Source: Tricholomella constricta
Lineage: Eukaryota > Basidiomycota > Agaricomycetes > Agaricales > Lyophyllaceae
Direction of reading: 5' to 3'
Assembly: GCA_013368375.1 (NCBI GenBank)
Contig: JAACJP010000032.1
Location: 186,001 to 250,000, forward strand
Length of the DNA stretch: 64,000 nucleotides
This document shows, piece by piece, positions 1 through 11,163 of this stretch (positions are counted from its first letter, which is position 1; each line of letters begins with the position of its first letter). The notes beneath the pieces were generated by a model. It made no database searches. It was not told the DNA's origin and worked only from the letters and a program-made list of their open reading frames with translations. Both the position numbers and the translations under genes were made by a program.

Positions 1-71
1 TCTATTCGAAAACCAAACTGTTGAGTCCCTCTCATAATGTGACATTATAGCAAATGTGAATTGTTTCATAG

Positions 72-536
72 GTTGCTATTGCTTCTTGGGGAAGTGACGA
101 CATTCCAGGCGCAGGTGTCATTATCTTTCCTGCCCAGAACTCGAGCTCCCTGCTGGTTGGGGCTTTATTTCTAACCAATCCCTTTCCCGCCTTCGTGACA
201 AGCACTTCGTCTCCGCCGATACCACTCTCCCCTTCACAGATGCAAATGGCATACGGTGCCCAGTATCAACAACCTATCGCGACTTACGCGACTTCGTCTC
301 GCCACCACAACTCCACGTCTTCTCAGCAACCGATGTCATACCCCACCAGCCCAGTAAATGACCCAGGATCCGATCATAGACGCCCACAGTACCGCTATAC
401 TCAGCGCCCTTACTCCAATGACCGCTCTTCTTTATCGGCCGATTCTGCGTGGCCAGAAGTCAAGGACGAAGAAGATGGCAACTACACCACGTTCTCTCCA
501 ACCAACGAATCCCCACACTATCCACGATCCGGATGA
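72..536 (+). CDS. Last exon of an unknown gene, cut by the left window edge
   Basis: An open frame runs from an AG acceptor at about 70-71 to a TGA at 534-536 and can encode about 154 residues. No ATG suits a start near the acceptor, so this is read as a 3' exon. The first third is mixed hydrophobic; the rest is rich in Ser, Pro, Gln, Tyr and Thr with no recognisable domain, as in disordered tails of fungal regulatory proteins. The product is unknown. A further intron inside the stretch is possible, because GT/AG pairs occur between 110 and 195. Bases 537-821 after the stop are pyrimidine-rich and I see no further gene in them; they are probably the 3' ends of this gene and of the convergent cytochrome b561 gene. 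Confidence 0.5.
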   Translation, partial: VAIASWGSDDIPGAGVIIFPAQNSSSLLVGALFLTNPFPAFVTSTSSPPIPLSPSQMQMAYGAQYQQPIATYATSSRHHNSTSSQQPMSYPTSPVNDPGSDHRRPQYRYTQRPYSNDRSSLSADSAWPEVKDEEDGNYTTFSPTNESPHYPRSG

Positions 537-821
537 ATGAATCCGCAATTCTCGGACCAACCCTTGTATCAATCATTGCGTTATCCCTCTCTTCTGCTCA
601 TTAATTCTTCTGTATTTCTCACCTTCCGATCGCTATATCAACCTACTCACTGTATCGACATACCTCCTTTCGTTTGCTTTCGCATAGATGTTCGTTCCCC
701 TTTCGTTCTGTTTACTTACCGGTTTTGTTATTTCCCCTAACCCCACTGTAGCATTTCGATTCCGCTTGTCCAGAATGTATCAATATCTGTCCAGAATAGA
801 ACATACCCAGTGTTTATTATA

Positions 822-1650
822 TTACTCTGCAGATTCTCTCGAGGAAGCGCTCAAAGGTATGTGGTTATGGCGTCTCAACGCCGCTGCCGGCCTCTCCTGT
901 CTCATCTGGCGAGGAAGCAGCGCCATACCGATAGCATACAACACCCAAAATACCTGGATCGCTAGTCAGCTAAGATCAGACAACCGAGAGACTTGGTTGC
1001 ATGCTTACAATAATAAATGCCAACCAAGCCTTCTTGGCCGACTGTGGTACCTGATGCAGGCCGCCAAGGGCGATGTTCCATTCGGTATACAAACCAGAAT
1101 AGACCTGGCAGACAGAAAATCCTCAGCATGCATATCGGGCCCCATATAGACCGCTCAAAAAAACCTGGGCGGCCGCGAGTATAAATATGACCAGACCCAA
1201 AAATACATGGAAGTAGTTTTGAGGCGGTCGGCGACCTCGGAACAACGACGGGAACTTGAAGTAGTGGATGAAAGTGCCAAGGACAAGCTGGACGAGATAA
1301 AGAATTATGAGCGCGAGGCCCGTCGCCTGATGGGCGTCCATAAAATGGCCCATTTTAAGCGTCTCCGTCGTCTGGTAACCCAACGCCCAACCGACAAAGA
1401 TGACCGGGCCGGAGATCGCTAGCTGTATGATCCAGTGCGCAGTCCACCACCTGAGCAGCAGCCATATGAGCAGAAGCCACTCGAATCGCAACCAAGAGTG
1501 ATGTTCAGCTCACTTGTTGGAAAATGTTCGGGTAAACCTAGCAACCAGGACGCCGATGGGAAGCAGGATAAGGAAGCCAATGGTACTGAGGATAGCATGT
1601 GCCTTGGCCTTCTGCTCGAGAGGCGTGAGGGGCAACGGTGTATCCGACAT
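822..1650 (-). CDS. Cytochrome b561-domain membrane protein (putative transmembrane ferrireductase)
   Basis: Four exons on the minus strand (1514-1650, 1165-1450, 1009-1104, 822-953) join in frame to a 216-residue protein; all introns are GT-AG. It has five or six hydrophobic helices. Conserved histidines at residues 18, 51, 86 and 127 fit the four haem ligands of the b561 fold (contexts KAHAIL, WTAHWI, DAHQAT, YFHVF). The C-terminal part holds the TEW motif and a final helix ending in LLPRQ, as in fungal b561 proteins. Family members pass electrons across a membrane to ferric iron or monodehydroascorbate. Many fungal relatives have an N-terminal DOMON domain, which is absent here: the ATG at 1650 is preceded by an in-frame stop and I found no fitting upstream exon. 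The exact partner is unknown. Confidence 0.8.
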
Positions 1651-2074
1651 GGGGAGTGAGCTAGGGATGAGTGGCTGTTCCAGTGTGCGCCAGCAGTATA
1701 AAGCCCAAATTCACGCTGTGAGAGCCGCAGCGCCCCCAGCGTTACTCATCCGCTCCAAGGGATGGATGCCATCAAGGAGGTTCAGAATACATCGTCAATC
1801 ATTGGCTGTCGAACGCGAATTAGGCAGGGTTTTCTCATCACAGGCCGTGTGCATGTCAGCAATGGCTGAAAATGGTGGCGGCACTCCCACTCCCTGAGAT
1901 ATAGATTCGTCAGTGCTCGACATTTGTGATTGTGCAAATGCATCCCAACGCAGGCGATGCAAAACGTTTAAAGTCTGAATAAGAATAGTACTAGTCAAAA
2001 ATGTAATATACATGATGAACGCCAGTTTAAAATTGAGACAAGAAATTACAACATCCGCAATAGTACATCATCTC
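1651..2074. other. Intergenic region between b561 gene and kinesin 3' end
   Basis: About 420 bases lie between the start of the minus-strand b561 gene and the end of the minus-strand kinesin gene. The part next to 1650 must hold the b561 promoter. I see no clear TATA box and no conserved coding frame. Several short open frames cross it without recognisable motifs. Confidence 0.5.
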
Positions 2075-5020
2075 TTAAGCCTCGACTTGCCGCCTGCCCT
2101 TTTTTGAAGGCGCCGAAGGCACCCATTCCTCATCGTCGCTGCTCTCTACGACAACAGCTTTGGCTTTGCCACTCCTTTTCTGTTTCTTCGGAGGGGTCTC
2201 CTCATCATCCTCTCCCTCACAGGTGTCCAAAGGCCGCTTGCCCACGCTAGGGCTGTCCATGCCAGTATTGGTAAGCTCCATCCCGAACTCGGCTCTCTCC
2301 CGTCGTTGAGTACTCGCTGATTTCACCTCGCTAACATCGTCCACGTCCATCGCAGCATCGTCAGCCGCCGCCGCCGGAATAGCCTTCGCCTTCTTCTTCT
2401 TTGCCTTCCTAGCTGGCTTCGGCGAGGGTACGAATTCCTTTTTATTCTTGACGGCCCATTCGATCTCAATGATCCTAGATCCGTGGAATGCACAGAAGCG
2501 CGGGACACACGGAGGGAAAAAAGGACGATTAAGTCAGAAACTTTGCTTTCCTTGGGATAATGTACAAAGAAAAACGTGAACAACGAAAAGTATCCACCTT
2601 TCCTTCAGCTTGACATTGTCCGGCACGTAGCTCTCCGCTTTGCGGTACAAGTCCAGTGCAACTTGAAGGTCACCCCTGTGGACATGATTAGCCAATTCAA
2701 AACCGCTCGGGATCTCGGTGACGTACTTCTCGGAATGGGCCCGCGCGAGCGCCACGTATGCCCTGCCGGTCTTCTTCTTAGAAACAGGCGAGAGCACATC
2801 CGCAAGTTGAACCTCCTTGTTCCCTCGTTCGCTACGAATCATCTCAGCAGCAATTGCTCAAAACAAAACGAGAATGACTCACAATTTGTTCTCCAATTCC
2901 TGCAGACGCGATTTGAGCTCGTCATCCAGATCTCTGTGGCGCTTGAGGAGAGGTGTCAGAACACCCGATGGAATGGTCTGCTCTTTCCTGGGCGACCGCG
3001 ATTTCGCACGTCCTGTACTGGAGCTTGATCGTTGGGACTCCAGCTCTAATTCCCTTGCACGGCGTTCCTGCTCCTCCTTTTCCCTCGCACGCTCACGCTC
3101 CTCCAGTCGCCTGGTAACTTCCGCCTCTACAGCCTTCGATATCTGCCCGATAGGGAGGAAAAATCAGAAGCCACGACACCGAGGAAAATCCACAATACGC
3201 ACCCGTTCGTCGATCTCCTTCTCAGTCAGCCCAATCCCCAGACTGCCGGAACGGTCGCTCGTGTCCTCCTCCTTGATTTTTTCACTGAATGCCCTGCGCG
3301 CGGCACCTGCACCAGGTAACACAAATGGTTGGTATCCGCCAGCCATTGACACCCGGGGAACCCTTGAGACCGGGACAAGAGAGTTCCGCGAACGCAAGGG
3401 ACCCGCGCCGGAGCCGGAACCGGCGGTCGAGATTGCCTGAAGAATTGCGGGTGCAGGCTTAGCAGCGGGAGGTTGGATCGCGACGGCTGCGAAGTGGGGC
3501 TTGGGTGCTGGGCGGTTGTCTGAATGCACAGTAAGAGTGATGCGATATGCACAGGGAAGTAATACCTACCACGTTCATGGACGACTGGTTTGTTCTCGAC
3601 GTTCTTGGTACGAACGGCGAAACTATGTCAAAATATCAGAGAAGGTACATTGTGGGATCATATCGAAGCTTACTTGAGGGTATTCAAAGTGTCCTGCCTG
3701 AACTTGATGCCTGGCGCCAAGTTGCAGATCAGTAGACCAACGGAAGAACCACCAAGGGCGTCTTGAAGAATTCTCGTGAGCTTCGAGTTGCGATAGGGTA
3801 TACGTGACTGGCAGAAGGATAAGTGAAAATATAACAGATAGCGGTGGTGCGACTTACAGCGCCCTGGTTGAGGGCATGGACAACCTGACCAAGAACACTG
3901 AGAGACTTGTTGATAGCAGCGGACTCGGCCATACGTGAAGGGTCATTTCCGGTGAGCTTGTTGTTCTCGGAACCTGCAAGATCAACAAGGTTTATCTTTC
4001 CGGTGAGAGCTGGCAGTGACGAGTGAGCTTCATCTTGTGCGCTCATTGCCAAATAGACATACTTCTGTTCTCGACTGGATCGTGCATCAGAGTTTCGATA
4101 GTCAACACAGCATGAGAACGTGATGACGCTCGATTCAAGTTTGTTGACCCCACGGAGCGATGTTTCGTAGCCCGGCTACTTCTGTCAGTGGACGCAGTAG
4201 TCACCGCTGATGTGTACTTACTTGTAAATGATGTCGAACTCTTCGACTGTGGTGATAGGTTCAGAAGTCAAGTTTGCAACGAAAACCATGCCGGCATCGT
4301 TTTCGCGGACAGGAAGCTTTGGAGCCTACATCAAGCAATGAATATCGTCCCCAAGGAGAAGCGGAGGTGCCAACTCACATTTTCTCTCGTGACGAGAAGA
4401 TCGTAAACTTCATCCTTGTAAATTTCCATGTACGACACTAGGAGCGAAACATTGTGTGTAGTGATCGTCGATTTCTTGTCAAACATAGCCTGTGCACTGA
4501 TCAGAAGCTGTAATATTTGCTGGGAAGTGATGACCTGCCCGTATAGCGCGAGGAATAACACCCGGATCCGACTTTGTCCCTTGCATTGTGTGAGTCTTGC
4601 CCGACGAAGTGACTCCATAGGCAAAAATGGTAACGGTCTAATGGGAGTCCGTGTCAGTGCCTTTGAACGAGCGACAATGCGAATGGACGTACAACACCAC
4701 TGTAAACGATATCAATCATGGGCTGGACATCGTTCTGAAATATCTCCTCCTGAGTCGACTCCTGGTCATAACAACTGGTAAAGCTAGAACGACGCCATGT
4801 CATATAATTCTTTTCTAAGGACTAAAGACATCACTCACGGAAACTTGAAGACCTGAGAAGGATCTCTGGGATTCGTGACGCTAATGACACTGCCACTGCC
4901 ACTTGAACTGGAGCCGCCTGTCTCGTCCGAGGCAAGGATGACCTTGACTGATTCGTCGTCGAGCTCGCCACTGAGCCTTGGTCGTAGTCTCGCCGCAATC
5001 TTAATTTTGGCGGTCGCCAT
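2075..5020 (-). CDS. Kinesin-10 family motor (KIF22/Kid-like)
   Basis: Minus-strand multi-exon gene; ATG at 5018-5020 ([14 protein letters not shown]), stop at 2075-2077. The motor domain is N-terminal: P-loop [11 protein letters not shown] near 4585-4616, switch [10 protein letters not shown] near 4103-4130, switch [12 protein letters not shown] near 3958-3990, and [16 protein letters not shown] just below 3800. The TGN after switch II and the ALNQG loop resemble KIF22/Kid (kinesin-10), which moves chromosome arms on the spindle. A charged coiled coil rich in Glu/Arg follows (about 2940-3140). The C-terminal part contains a short helical-repeat-like stretch (ARAHSEKY...[11 protein letters not shown], 2620-2760), a basic [10 protein letters not shown] nuclear signal and an acidic SSDDEEW patch. 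I do not see the helix-hairpin-helix DNA-binding motif of animal Kid, so the subfamily is inferred from the motor alone. Exon borders beyond the motor are approximate. Confidence 0.85.
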
Positions 5021-5565
5021 TATGGCGAGAGAGGGAGAAAGCTGAAGTCGATTTCGGGGTTTACGCTGTTGAACGAAGTTGAACCTGACCCGACGCGGTA
5101 TTTCTAGACTCACATGACCTCGGAATTTGCCGGCACGCGTTTGTGACAGGCGCGTCAAAGGCACCTTTAACTCTCTCCATTTCTTCTAGAGGCGTACAAG
5201 CTTTTCAGGTATTTTATATCAGTGCCTCGTCGCGAACTTGGTGCTTCTAAATTATGCGGGTCTTGCTATCGTATATAATGCAGGAAAGTGTGAAAGAGAT
5301 CCAAAGGCACTCCTCGAATCCAAATTCAATGCTGGACTGGCACGCGACGGCTTGTGTAAAGCAATCAATTCGAAGAATACGCGAGGACTTGCCAGCTCAG
5401 GTTCTACCCTCTTCATACTTGTACGTGAATGAATTGATGAACTGTGGTCTAACAGTAAGAGGTCGGCCGCAGGACATATAGCGCGGACCCACGGACTGGT
5501 CACGAGGTCGGCGACAGCTTGTCCTCGTCATTTCCGGCTCCATTCCAACGACTTACACACATACA
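5021..5565. promoter_or_regulatory. Shared promoter region between kinesin and D-amino-acid oxidase
   Basis: The two genes are divergent and separated by 545 bases, so both promoters lie here. The sequence around 5215-5285 is AT-richer and includes tatataatg at about 5272; no other element is clear. Short open frames on both strands lack recognisable content. Confidence 0.5.
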
Positions 5566-6774
5566 ATGGCCTCGCACAACGCCAGTCGCTCGATCCTCGT
5601 CTGCGGCTTTGGTATCGTCGGGCTAACCACCTCCATCAGGCTCCTTGAGGCAGGCCTCAAAGTCACCGTCGTAGCCTCCCATCTCCCTGGAGATGCCCTC
5701 TCGGCCCGATACGCATCCTCAGCAGCCGGTGCGCACCACCTATCCTTCGCCGCAGACCACGACACTCGCCAGCAAGCTCTCGATCGGCGTACCTTTGACG
5801 TGATGTGGGAGGAGGAGATCGAAGGCAATTCCAGCGGGCTCATGCGCCTTACCCAACGAGAATTCTATGGAAACGAGGACGAGAAACACGTCGCATTCTT
5901 TGAGTCACTCCCCGATGTCAGCGTTCTGTCAAGCAGCAAACGCAAGGCTGATTTGAGGTTCTCTGTATAGTTTAAGGTTTACACTCCCGAAGACCTCCCA
6001 GTCTTCGCGAAACACGCCGTATCCTTCACGTCACTGACGATGGATCCACCCGTGTACCTGCAGAGACTGAGATCCCGCTTCCAGGCGCTCGGTGGGATAG
6101 TACATCGTGCACACGTGGAGTCCCTAGCCTCTGCACTAAGTTTCGCACAGGATCCCATCGCAATCGTGAACTGCACCGGCTTAGGCTCGCTGGAATTGAA
6201 AGATGTGCAAGACAAAGATTTATTCCCCATTCGCGGACAGGTTATCGCATTGAATGCACCTTGGATCAAGGAAGGCCGTACGAAACAGGTAGGGAAGCTT
6301 GACGGCGGCGAGGGCGGCGAGCGAACCTACATTATCCCCAGGAGGAGCGGCGAAGTTATCATTGGAGGAACAAGAGAAATTGATGACTGGTGAGTTGATA
6401 ATTTTCTTTCTGCAACACACTGGATTGCGTCAATTCCTTCTTCCAGGATGCCTGAACCTCGCCCCGAGAGTTCACTTGACATTAAACGACGAGCCCTTTC
6501 CCTCTTCCCAGAACTCGCCCCAGAATCAACCCGAGCTGGTGGACGAATCCCAGCGCCAGATGACCTTGATTCCATCATATTACGCGAAGTTGTCGGATTC
6601 AGGCCAGCTCGGAGAACGGGTTTGAGGTTGGAACACGGAGATGATCTGATCATTGAATCTAACACAGATACACGCCATATTCCGGTTCTACACAATTATG
6701 GACATTCTGGGGCAGGGTGGCAGAGCTGCTGGGGATGTGCCGAGGAGGTTGTAAAATTGGTGAAGGCAATCTAA
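5566..6774 (+). CDS. D-amino-acid oxidase-like FAD flavoenzyme
   Basis: Three exons (5566-5916, 5971-6389, 6447-6774) join to 365 residues; introns are 54 and 57 nt with GT-AG ends. The N-terminus has the dinucleotide-binding GFGIVG motif (residues 14-19), and the C-terminus carries the complete DAO signature VLHNYGHSGAGWQSCWGCA (about residues 337-355). The family oxidises D-amino acids (or D-aspartate) to 2-oxo acids, ammonia and hydrogen peroxide, usually in peroxisomes. The C-terminus here is VKAI, not an SKL-type signal, so peroxisomal import by PTS1 is not supported. Length fits the family (about 340-370). Substrate preference cannot be read from this sequence. Confidence 0.9.
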
Positions 6775-6837
6775 GCACATTGTTGAATCTTTGTGGCTGG
6801 TGTGGTGCAACACCTGTTGAAATCCCGATGGCTAAGG

Positions 6838-7239
6838 CTACGTGAGCCTGCGCACGTCTAGTTTAAGCCATCGTAGTAGCACCAGCACCAAAATCCAATT
6901 GGTCTCACAGGTAACTAGGTAAGGTGTAGCCATTGAACGGCAGGACCAAGTTCTGTAAGTTATTGGGAATGCAAGATGAAGGTCCAGTAAAAACCAATAC
7001 AAGTTTAACACACATAAACATGGACATAGGCTAGGTGTAATGCACTCCTTGCCTGCTTGCCCCACAAATGAGCTGCTGTGTTCTATCAGTGTTGCAAATG
7101 TTCTTTTCTTAGCCTCCTGTATTGCACCCTTTGCCTGCTCAACCTTGCCCAGGCACCTGAATATTGCTGCAGACATCAGCCACAAGGTTGCAAGGGTAGT
7201 GGAACATGGATTATAAAATTTGTATGAGTCCAAGAACAC
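6838..7239 (-). pseudogene. Fragment resembling a TPR region of YPP1/TTC7-type proteins
   Basis: A minus-strand frame near 7110-7215 reads ATLWLMSAAIFRCLGKVEQ followed by AKGAIQEAK, which looks like one tetratricopeptide repeat of fungal YPP1/TTC7 proteins (plasma-membrane PI4-kinase adaptors). The remainder of the frame down to 6838 shows no TPR pattern. Neighbouring repeats are missing and there is no intact gene around it, so it is read as a transposed or decayed fragment at the edge of the transposon island. The identification rests on about 35 residues recalled from the family. Confidence 0.35.
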
Positions 7240-7917
7240 TAGACAAAAGACTCAGTGTGTTGGCACTGCGGGCATAAGCCCATTTAAGCGTGAGACATAT
7301 GGTGTAATTATTATGTAGTTATTTATAATATGACCAAAGAAAGATTGTTGATTAAATGATGAGTTTATTTAAAATATATTCCGCAAAAAAGTCCACCTCA
7401 AAACCGGTGACAATAAGATATACCTCGTTCATACTCGACTAACCTCACGTGCGATAAGCGTTACATGAGTGACATTTCCAAAACTTTTGAATCTCCACTT
7501 TTTAGACAAGCAAAATAAAAAATGTGCTCTCCAAGAACTAATCAGAGTACCATTTAGCATTGATCTTGGGAGCCAAATTCTTGATTTCTGTGCTGTTGCC
7601 AAAGGAGATTCAAAAATATTACCTTTCAGTGTGGTTTTGTGGTCAACACGTGATCTGCTAGAGATGTCGCGACATCACAGCACTCGGACAATTCACGATG
7701 CCTGCCCTATCAAAGAAAAAGCTAGCAAACCTTGCAAACCTGGGCATCAGAACCTGCAAGAAGATGCAGCATAAGCCCAGACATGGAAAGGAGAACCAGG
7801 TAGATATTCAGATTTAAATATATGTAAAATATTGAAGACCATTTTATCTTATCTTTCAGCCTCTCTCAAGTCCAGTACAGTCCGTACTGAAGAGAAATAG
7901 GATTTACGCAGCGGCTT
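7240..7917. other. Gene-poor AT-rich spacer
   Basis: Mostly AT-rich sequence. A 101-codon plus-strand frame (7469-7774) has no recognisable domain, and I would not call it a gene. It lies directly upstream of the transposon-type ORF at 7918 and may be that element's degenerate leader. Confidence 0.4.
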
Positions 7918-8814
7918 TTGCTCAGCAATGTTCACGTGAAATCACTCAGAAATCCTCTCAGGCAGGTGACGATGGAAATGGATATCGACGAAGACAACCA
8001 GAGCACATTGGACCCCTCAGAAACTCTTACAGAAGCACCGACTAGAATGCAGTTAGCCCAGGAAGCTGCAGCGGCTCTTGACCTTGCAGAGGATACTTTA
8101 CAGGCTGCACTCTTGAGGCAAGCAGAAACAGAGAAGCACAGGTGGGCAGCCGGCGACATTGCAATTGTAACACTCCAGATGGCACAGGTGGCACAGGATG
8201 CAGCGGACACCATGCCAGTACCTGCCATGACAATGGCAGCAGAGGAGGCAGAGCAGGTAACGGGAGCAGCAGTCGAACTAGTGCAACTCACGGCACACGA
8301 GATGGGGACTATCATACAGCCTGCAGATGAAGATGAGTCAGAAGATGGTGCAGTGATTGACGACATCGAGGACTCGACAATCCCCCACAGTGTCACTGAC
8401 AGCCCAGGTGCAGGCATGCCTCGTACCCCTCCATCTATTGCTACAGCTCGATCTGCACTTGACGACATTACAGCGCTGATTCGACCGCGAAGAAAAAAGG
8501 GGCCTGGCTACATTGACCCAGAGCTCGACTTGCTCACGCGAAAACGCCTCGAGATGATGCAGCTGCTGTTATGGACATATATAAATCCTGACAATAACCT
8601 AGCGTGGATTGCTGTGTCACAACAGGTAGCCAAATCACAGCGCCGTGGTATATACTTTGCCAAAAAGATCCGAGAGTGGACTCGGGCCTACATCGAGGAC
8701 CGCTCAGATATCCCAGTCAACAACTACGGAACCTGGAATGAATCACGGTTAGAACACGAGGACATCAAGCAAGAACTGACAATGCACTTACAGAGTATTT
8801 TCTTTGCATTCTAG
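7918..8814 (+). pseudogene. N-terminal part of a transposon-type ORF, truncated
   Basis: An open frame of 298 residues. The first ~190 are acidic, alanine-rich and low complexity. The last ~110 (from PGYIDPELDLLTRKRLEMM) contain a Trp-rich helical block with FAKKIREWTRAYIEDR and NNYGTWNES. This block resembles the N-terminal region of DDE-superfamily endonuclease proteins that are repeated in Agaricomycete genomes; no catalytic DDE region follows. The frame stops just where Gypsy-derived DNA begins, so the element was probably cut by that insertion. The true start may be the ATG at 7972 rather than the first codon of the frame. Confidence 0.5.
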
Positions 8815-8824
8815 AGTATAGCAT

Positions 8825-9649
8825 CCTGTGGGCAGGAATGGCAGTGGATTGGGATGTAATATCGGCATGTCGGCGAGGGGATCGCCCAATATTTTCGTTC
8901 GATTCTGAGTGGTCGGGGCAGCTAGCGACAATAGATCGTACTTTCTGCGCGACGGGTTTGTACTTCTTTTTGGTTTTTACGCCCTTAATGTTAACAGCGA
9001 ACGTGTTCGTGTCGGTCGCAATTGGTAAGTCGGTGTTGCGACCGGAGTGCGGTAGGGAGTCAGCGGAGTTTGTAGGTGAGGTGAGGACCAAAGAATTGTT
9101 GATGGGGACGGGAGGCGTTAGTCCTGCTGCCGTGACGTAGAGTGAAGCAAGCTGGGCGTCGTGGGTGGCGTCGCTATTAGGTTCAGAAGGGAGTTCACAA
9201 AAGGAAATAACAGTCACGGTATAGCTTCGCGGGTCATATTCGGGGAGGAGCGCAAGATCGTTGTGATCATGGCTTAATTCCTCGAGAGTATACGAAAAAT
9301 TTACGTCGTTCTTGGGGCGACAATGCTGTCCACGTGCGAAGGTCGGGATCGGGATGACTTCTTGAGTGTTTGGATCGGTGATAGTTATAATGGTGTCGTC
9401 GGCAGAGCGCGTTTTGACGTTAGAGCGAGTGTGGCTTCGCCTATGGTACATGGTACGTTCCGCGCCAGTCTGAGCGATGGGTCAGTCGTACCGTTCGCGG
9501 ACTGCATCTGGAGAACAATGGTTGGGTTGTATTTGACTCCCAATCCATGGCAGACCTCTTCCGACATCCCTATGATTTGACATCCGCTATCCACAATACT
9601 TTCGATTGTTCCCTTGCGTCGACCATCAGCATGATAGATCTCAGCGCAT
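8825..9649 (-). mobile_element. Gypsy protease-region fragment
   Basis: Minus-strand reading matches the Gypsy element at 62.7-63.5 kb almost residue for residue: DSGCQIIGMSEEVCHG (aspartic protease DSG site), then NVKTRSADDTIITITDPN and later KKYKPVAQKVRSI. Compared with the long copy it lacks the stretch between the protease GEATL and NVKTRS (about 30 residues) and it keeps the reading frame across a T-run where the 63 kb copy is shifted. Its upstream end is interrupted at about 9650 by a SINE-like insertion. Non-functional. Confidence 0.8.
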
Positions 9650-9806
9650 GTTTTTTTTTTTTTTTTTTTTTAAATCCATATTTATACCCTGGCGCCCGGA
9701 TATATCTACAGTGACAGTAATGGTGTTGCATGTAAGTGTGCATCTCGATATGCAGGCCGCTCGCAAGAGTCCTGCGTGGAGGCAGAATCTGCCAAATAGC
9801 GAGGGT
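9650..9806 (-). mobile_element. SINE-like element, copy 1
   Basis: The copy begins on the plus strand with a run of about 20 T, then aaatccatatttatacc, and ends near gccaaatag. It matches copies at 12,369-12,551 and 25,281-25,457 but lacks about 20 internal bases (the tcgcagtccggctgg part). Read on the minus strand it has a 3' poly(A) tail, and a box A-like tggcagattctg lies near the 5' end, as expected for a Pol III-driven SINE. It joins the Gypsy fragment on one side and LINE copy A on the other. Confidence 0.6.
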
Positions 9807-9865
9807 GTGCTCGCTGAGAGGTTCCAAGTCGTAGAAGGACCCCTCCGCCTTGGCGGTGGGGCTAG

Positions 9866-11163
9866 CTAATGAAAGACTTCAGTTTTGTCGTGTTCAAGGA
9901 GTAAACCAATCGCATCCACCAGTTCATTGATGACTGCGTAGGCTTCCTTGAGTTTAATGAGATTTGTATCCCATGTTTTAGATTGGACAATGAGGGAGCC
10001 ATCATCCACGTATGACATTAGAGTACAGAGGTCTACCTCGATTCTCTTCTGGAAAATTCTCATCACTGGCACGAGGTACAGTGCAGAGAGGATTGCAGAC
10101 AGAGTGGACCCTTGGCCAACCCCGACATCAGCGCGCATCCTGGGCGAGGACTCTGTGTTCCACGCATAGGAAGTATAACGATCCACTAGGTAGGATCGAA
10201 AGAAGTTAACAACAGCCGGGGAGAAGCCTAGCCGCTCCAGCGTTGCGATGAGATGTGGGTAAGGTACACCCCAGCATCTTCAGTGGAATGCTGACGCACT
10301 CCTCTGAACTGGTTGGGATGGAAGATACCATGCTTTGCTGCTTCACACTGCATACAGTTTGCGAGCATTTTCTCAAACAGCTTCCCGAGCGTGTTCAATA
10401 GCACAATAGGCCTGAATACTTTGGGAGCGGAATATGAGGGCTTGTTCGGTTTTGGGAGAATAACCGAGCGAGACTCTTTGAAGTGAGATGGCCAGTAACC
10501 CACGCGGAGGCAGGCACTGGCAATCTTGGTGAACTTGTCAGCAACATCGTTGTCAATGACAAGTTTTTTGAGCTGGTACCAGGTCAAATGATCTGGTCCC
10601 GGCGCAGACGTGTTTGAACACTTTACCAATTCTTCCCGGAGTTCTGCAGTGCTAAAGTCCACCCACTCGCGCGGGGGCTCTTGCTCCACTTCCTCCAGTA
10701 CTTCCACTTTGACTGGTCGATCTGACGCAGCATTATATGTGGCGTGAAGGGCCTGCCAAAGGTCATCCATCGTATTACAGGGCGCTTTGTTGTAGCAAAT
10801 TGCCTCGTATGTGGGAAGGTTGCGTTGCTTGGTCCAGTTCATCAGGTCCCAAAGTCGCTTGTTCTTGGTGGCAATGGTATCGATGCGTTCATCAAAAAAT
10901 TGCCGTTTAGCCGCCGTTGTGGCGTGCCTAAGAGCCCCATAGTCTGCAGGGGACCAGGACTGTCTGTACTGCCTCATCGCAGTGGCGCAGTCAGCATTGC
11001 ACCAGGCTTTTGACCTGTTCACTTTGACTGTTTTGGCATTTGAGTTCCATGCATCGTTGCAAGCTCTTGCAGGGCCTGAAATCAGGTCTTCTAGTGCGTC
11101 GCGTGTGTCAATATTGGAGATGTCCATTGACTTAATGTAGGTGAGCAGTGCTTGTAGAAACAA
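9866..11163 (-). pseudogene. LINE A reverse transcriptase
   Basis: Two overlapping minus-strand frames cover the endonuclease-RT linker and RT. Visible RT motifs are PGPDHLTWYQLKKL, VILPKPNKPSYSAPKVFRPI, LLNTLGKLFEKMLA and the catalytic MSYVDDGSLIV (YVDD box). The frame breaks near 10,190-10,228. The protein ends at EVFH and then becomes unrelated sequence, so the thumb and any RNase H domain are gone. The RT type resembles fungal LINEs annotated as X-element-like. Confidence 0.75.

Noticed and set aside
1651..1897. An N-terminal DOMON exon for the b561 gene
   Set aside because: The only upstream frame that could splice to the ATG at 1650 has an in-frame stop, and the nearby MSNAGG frame is out of phase.
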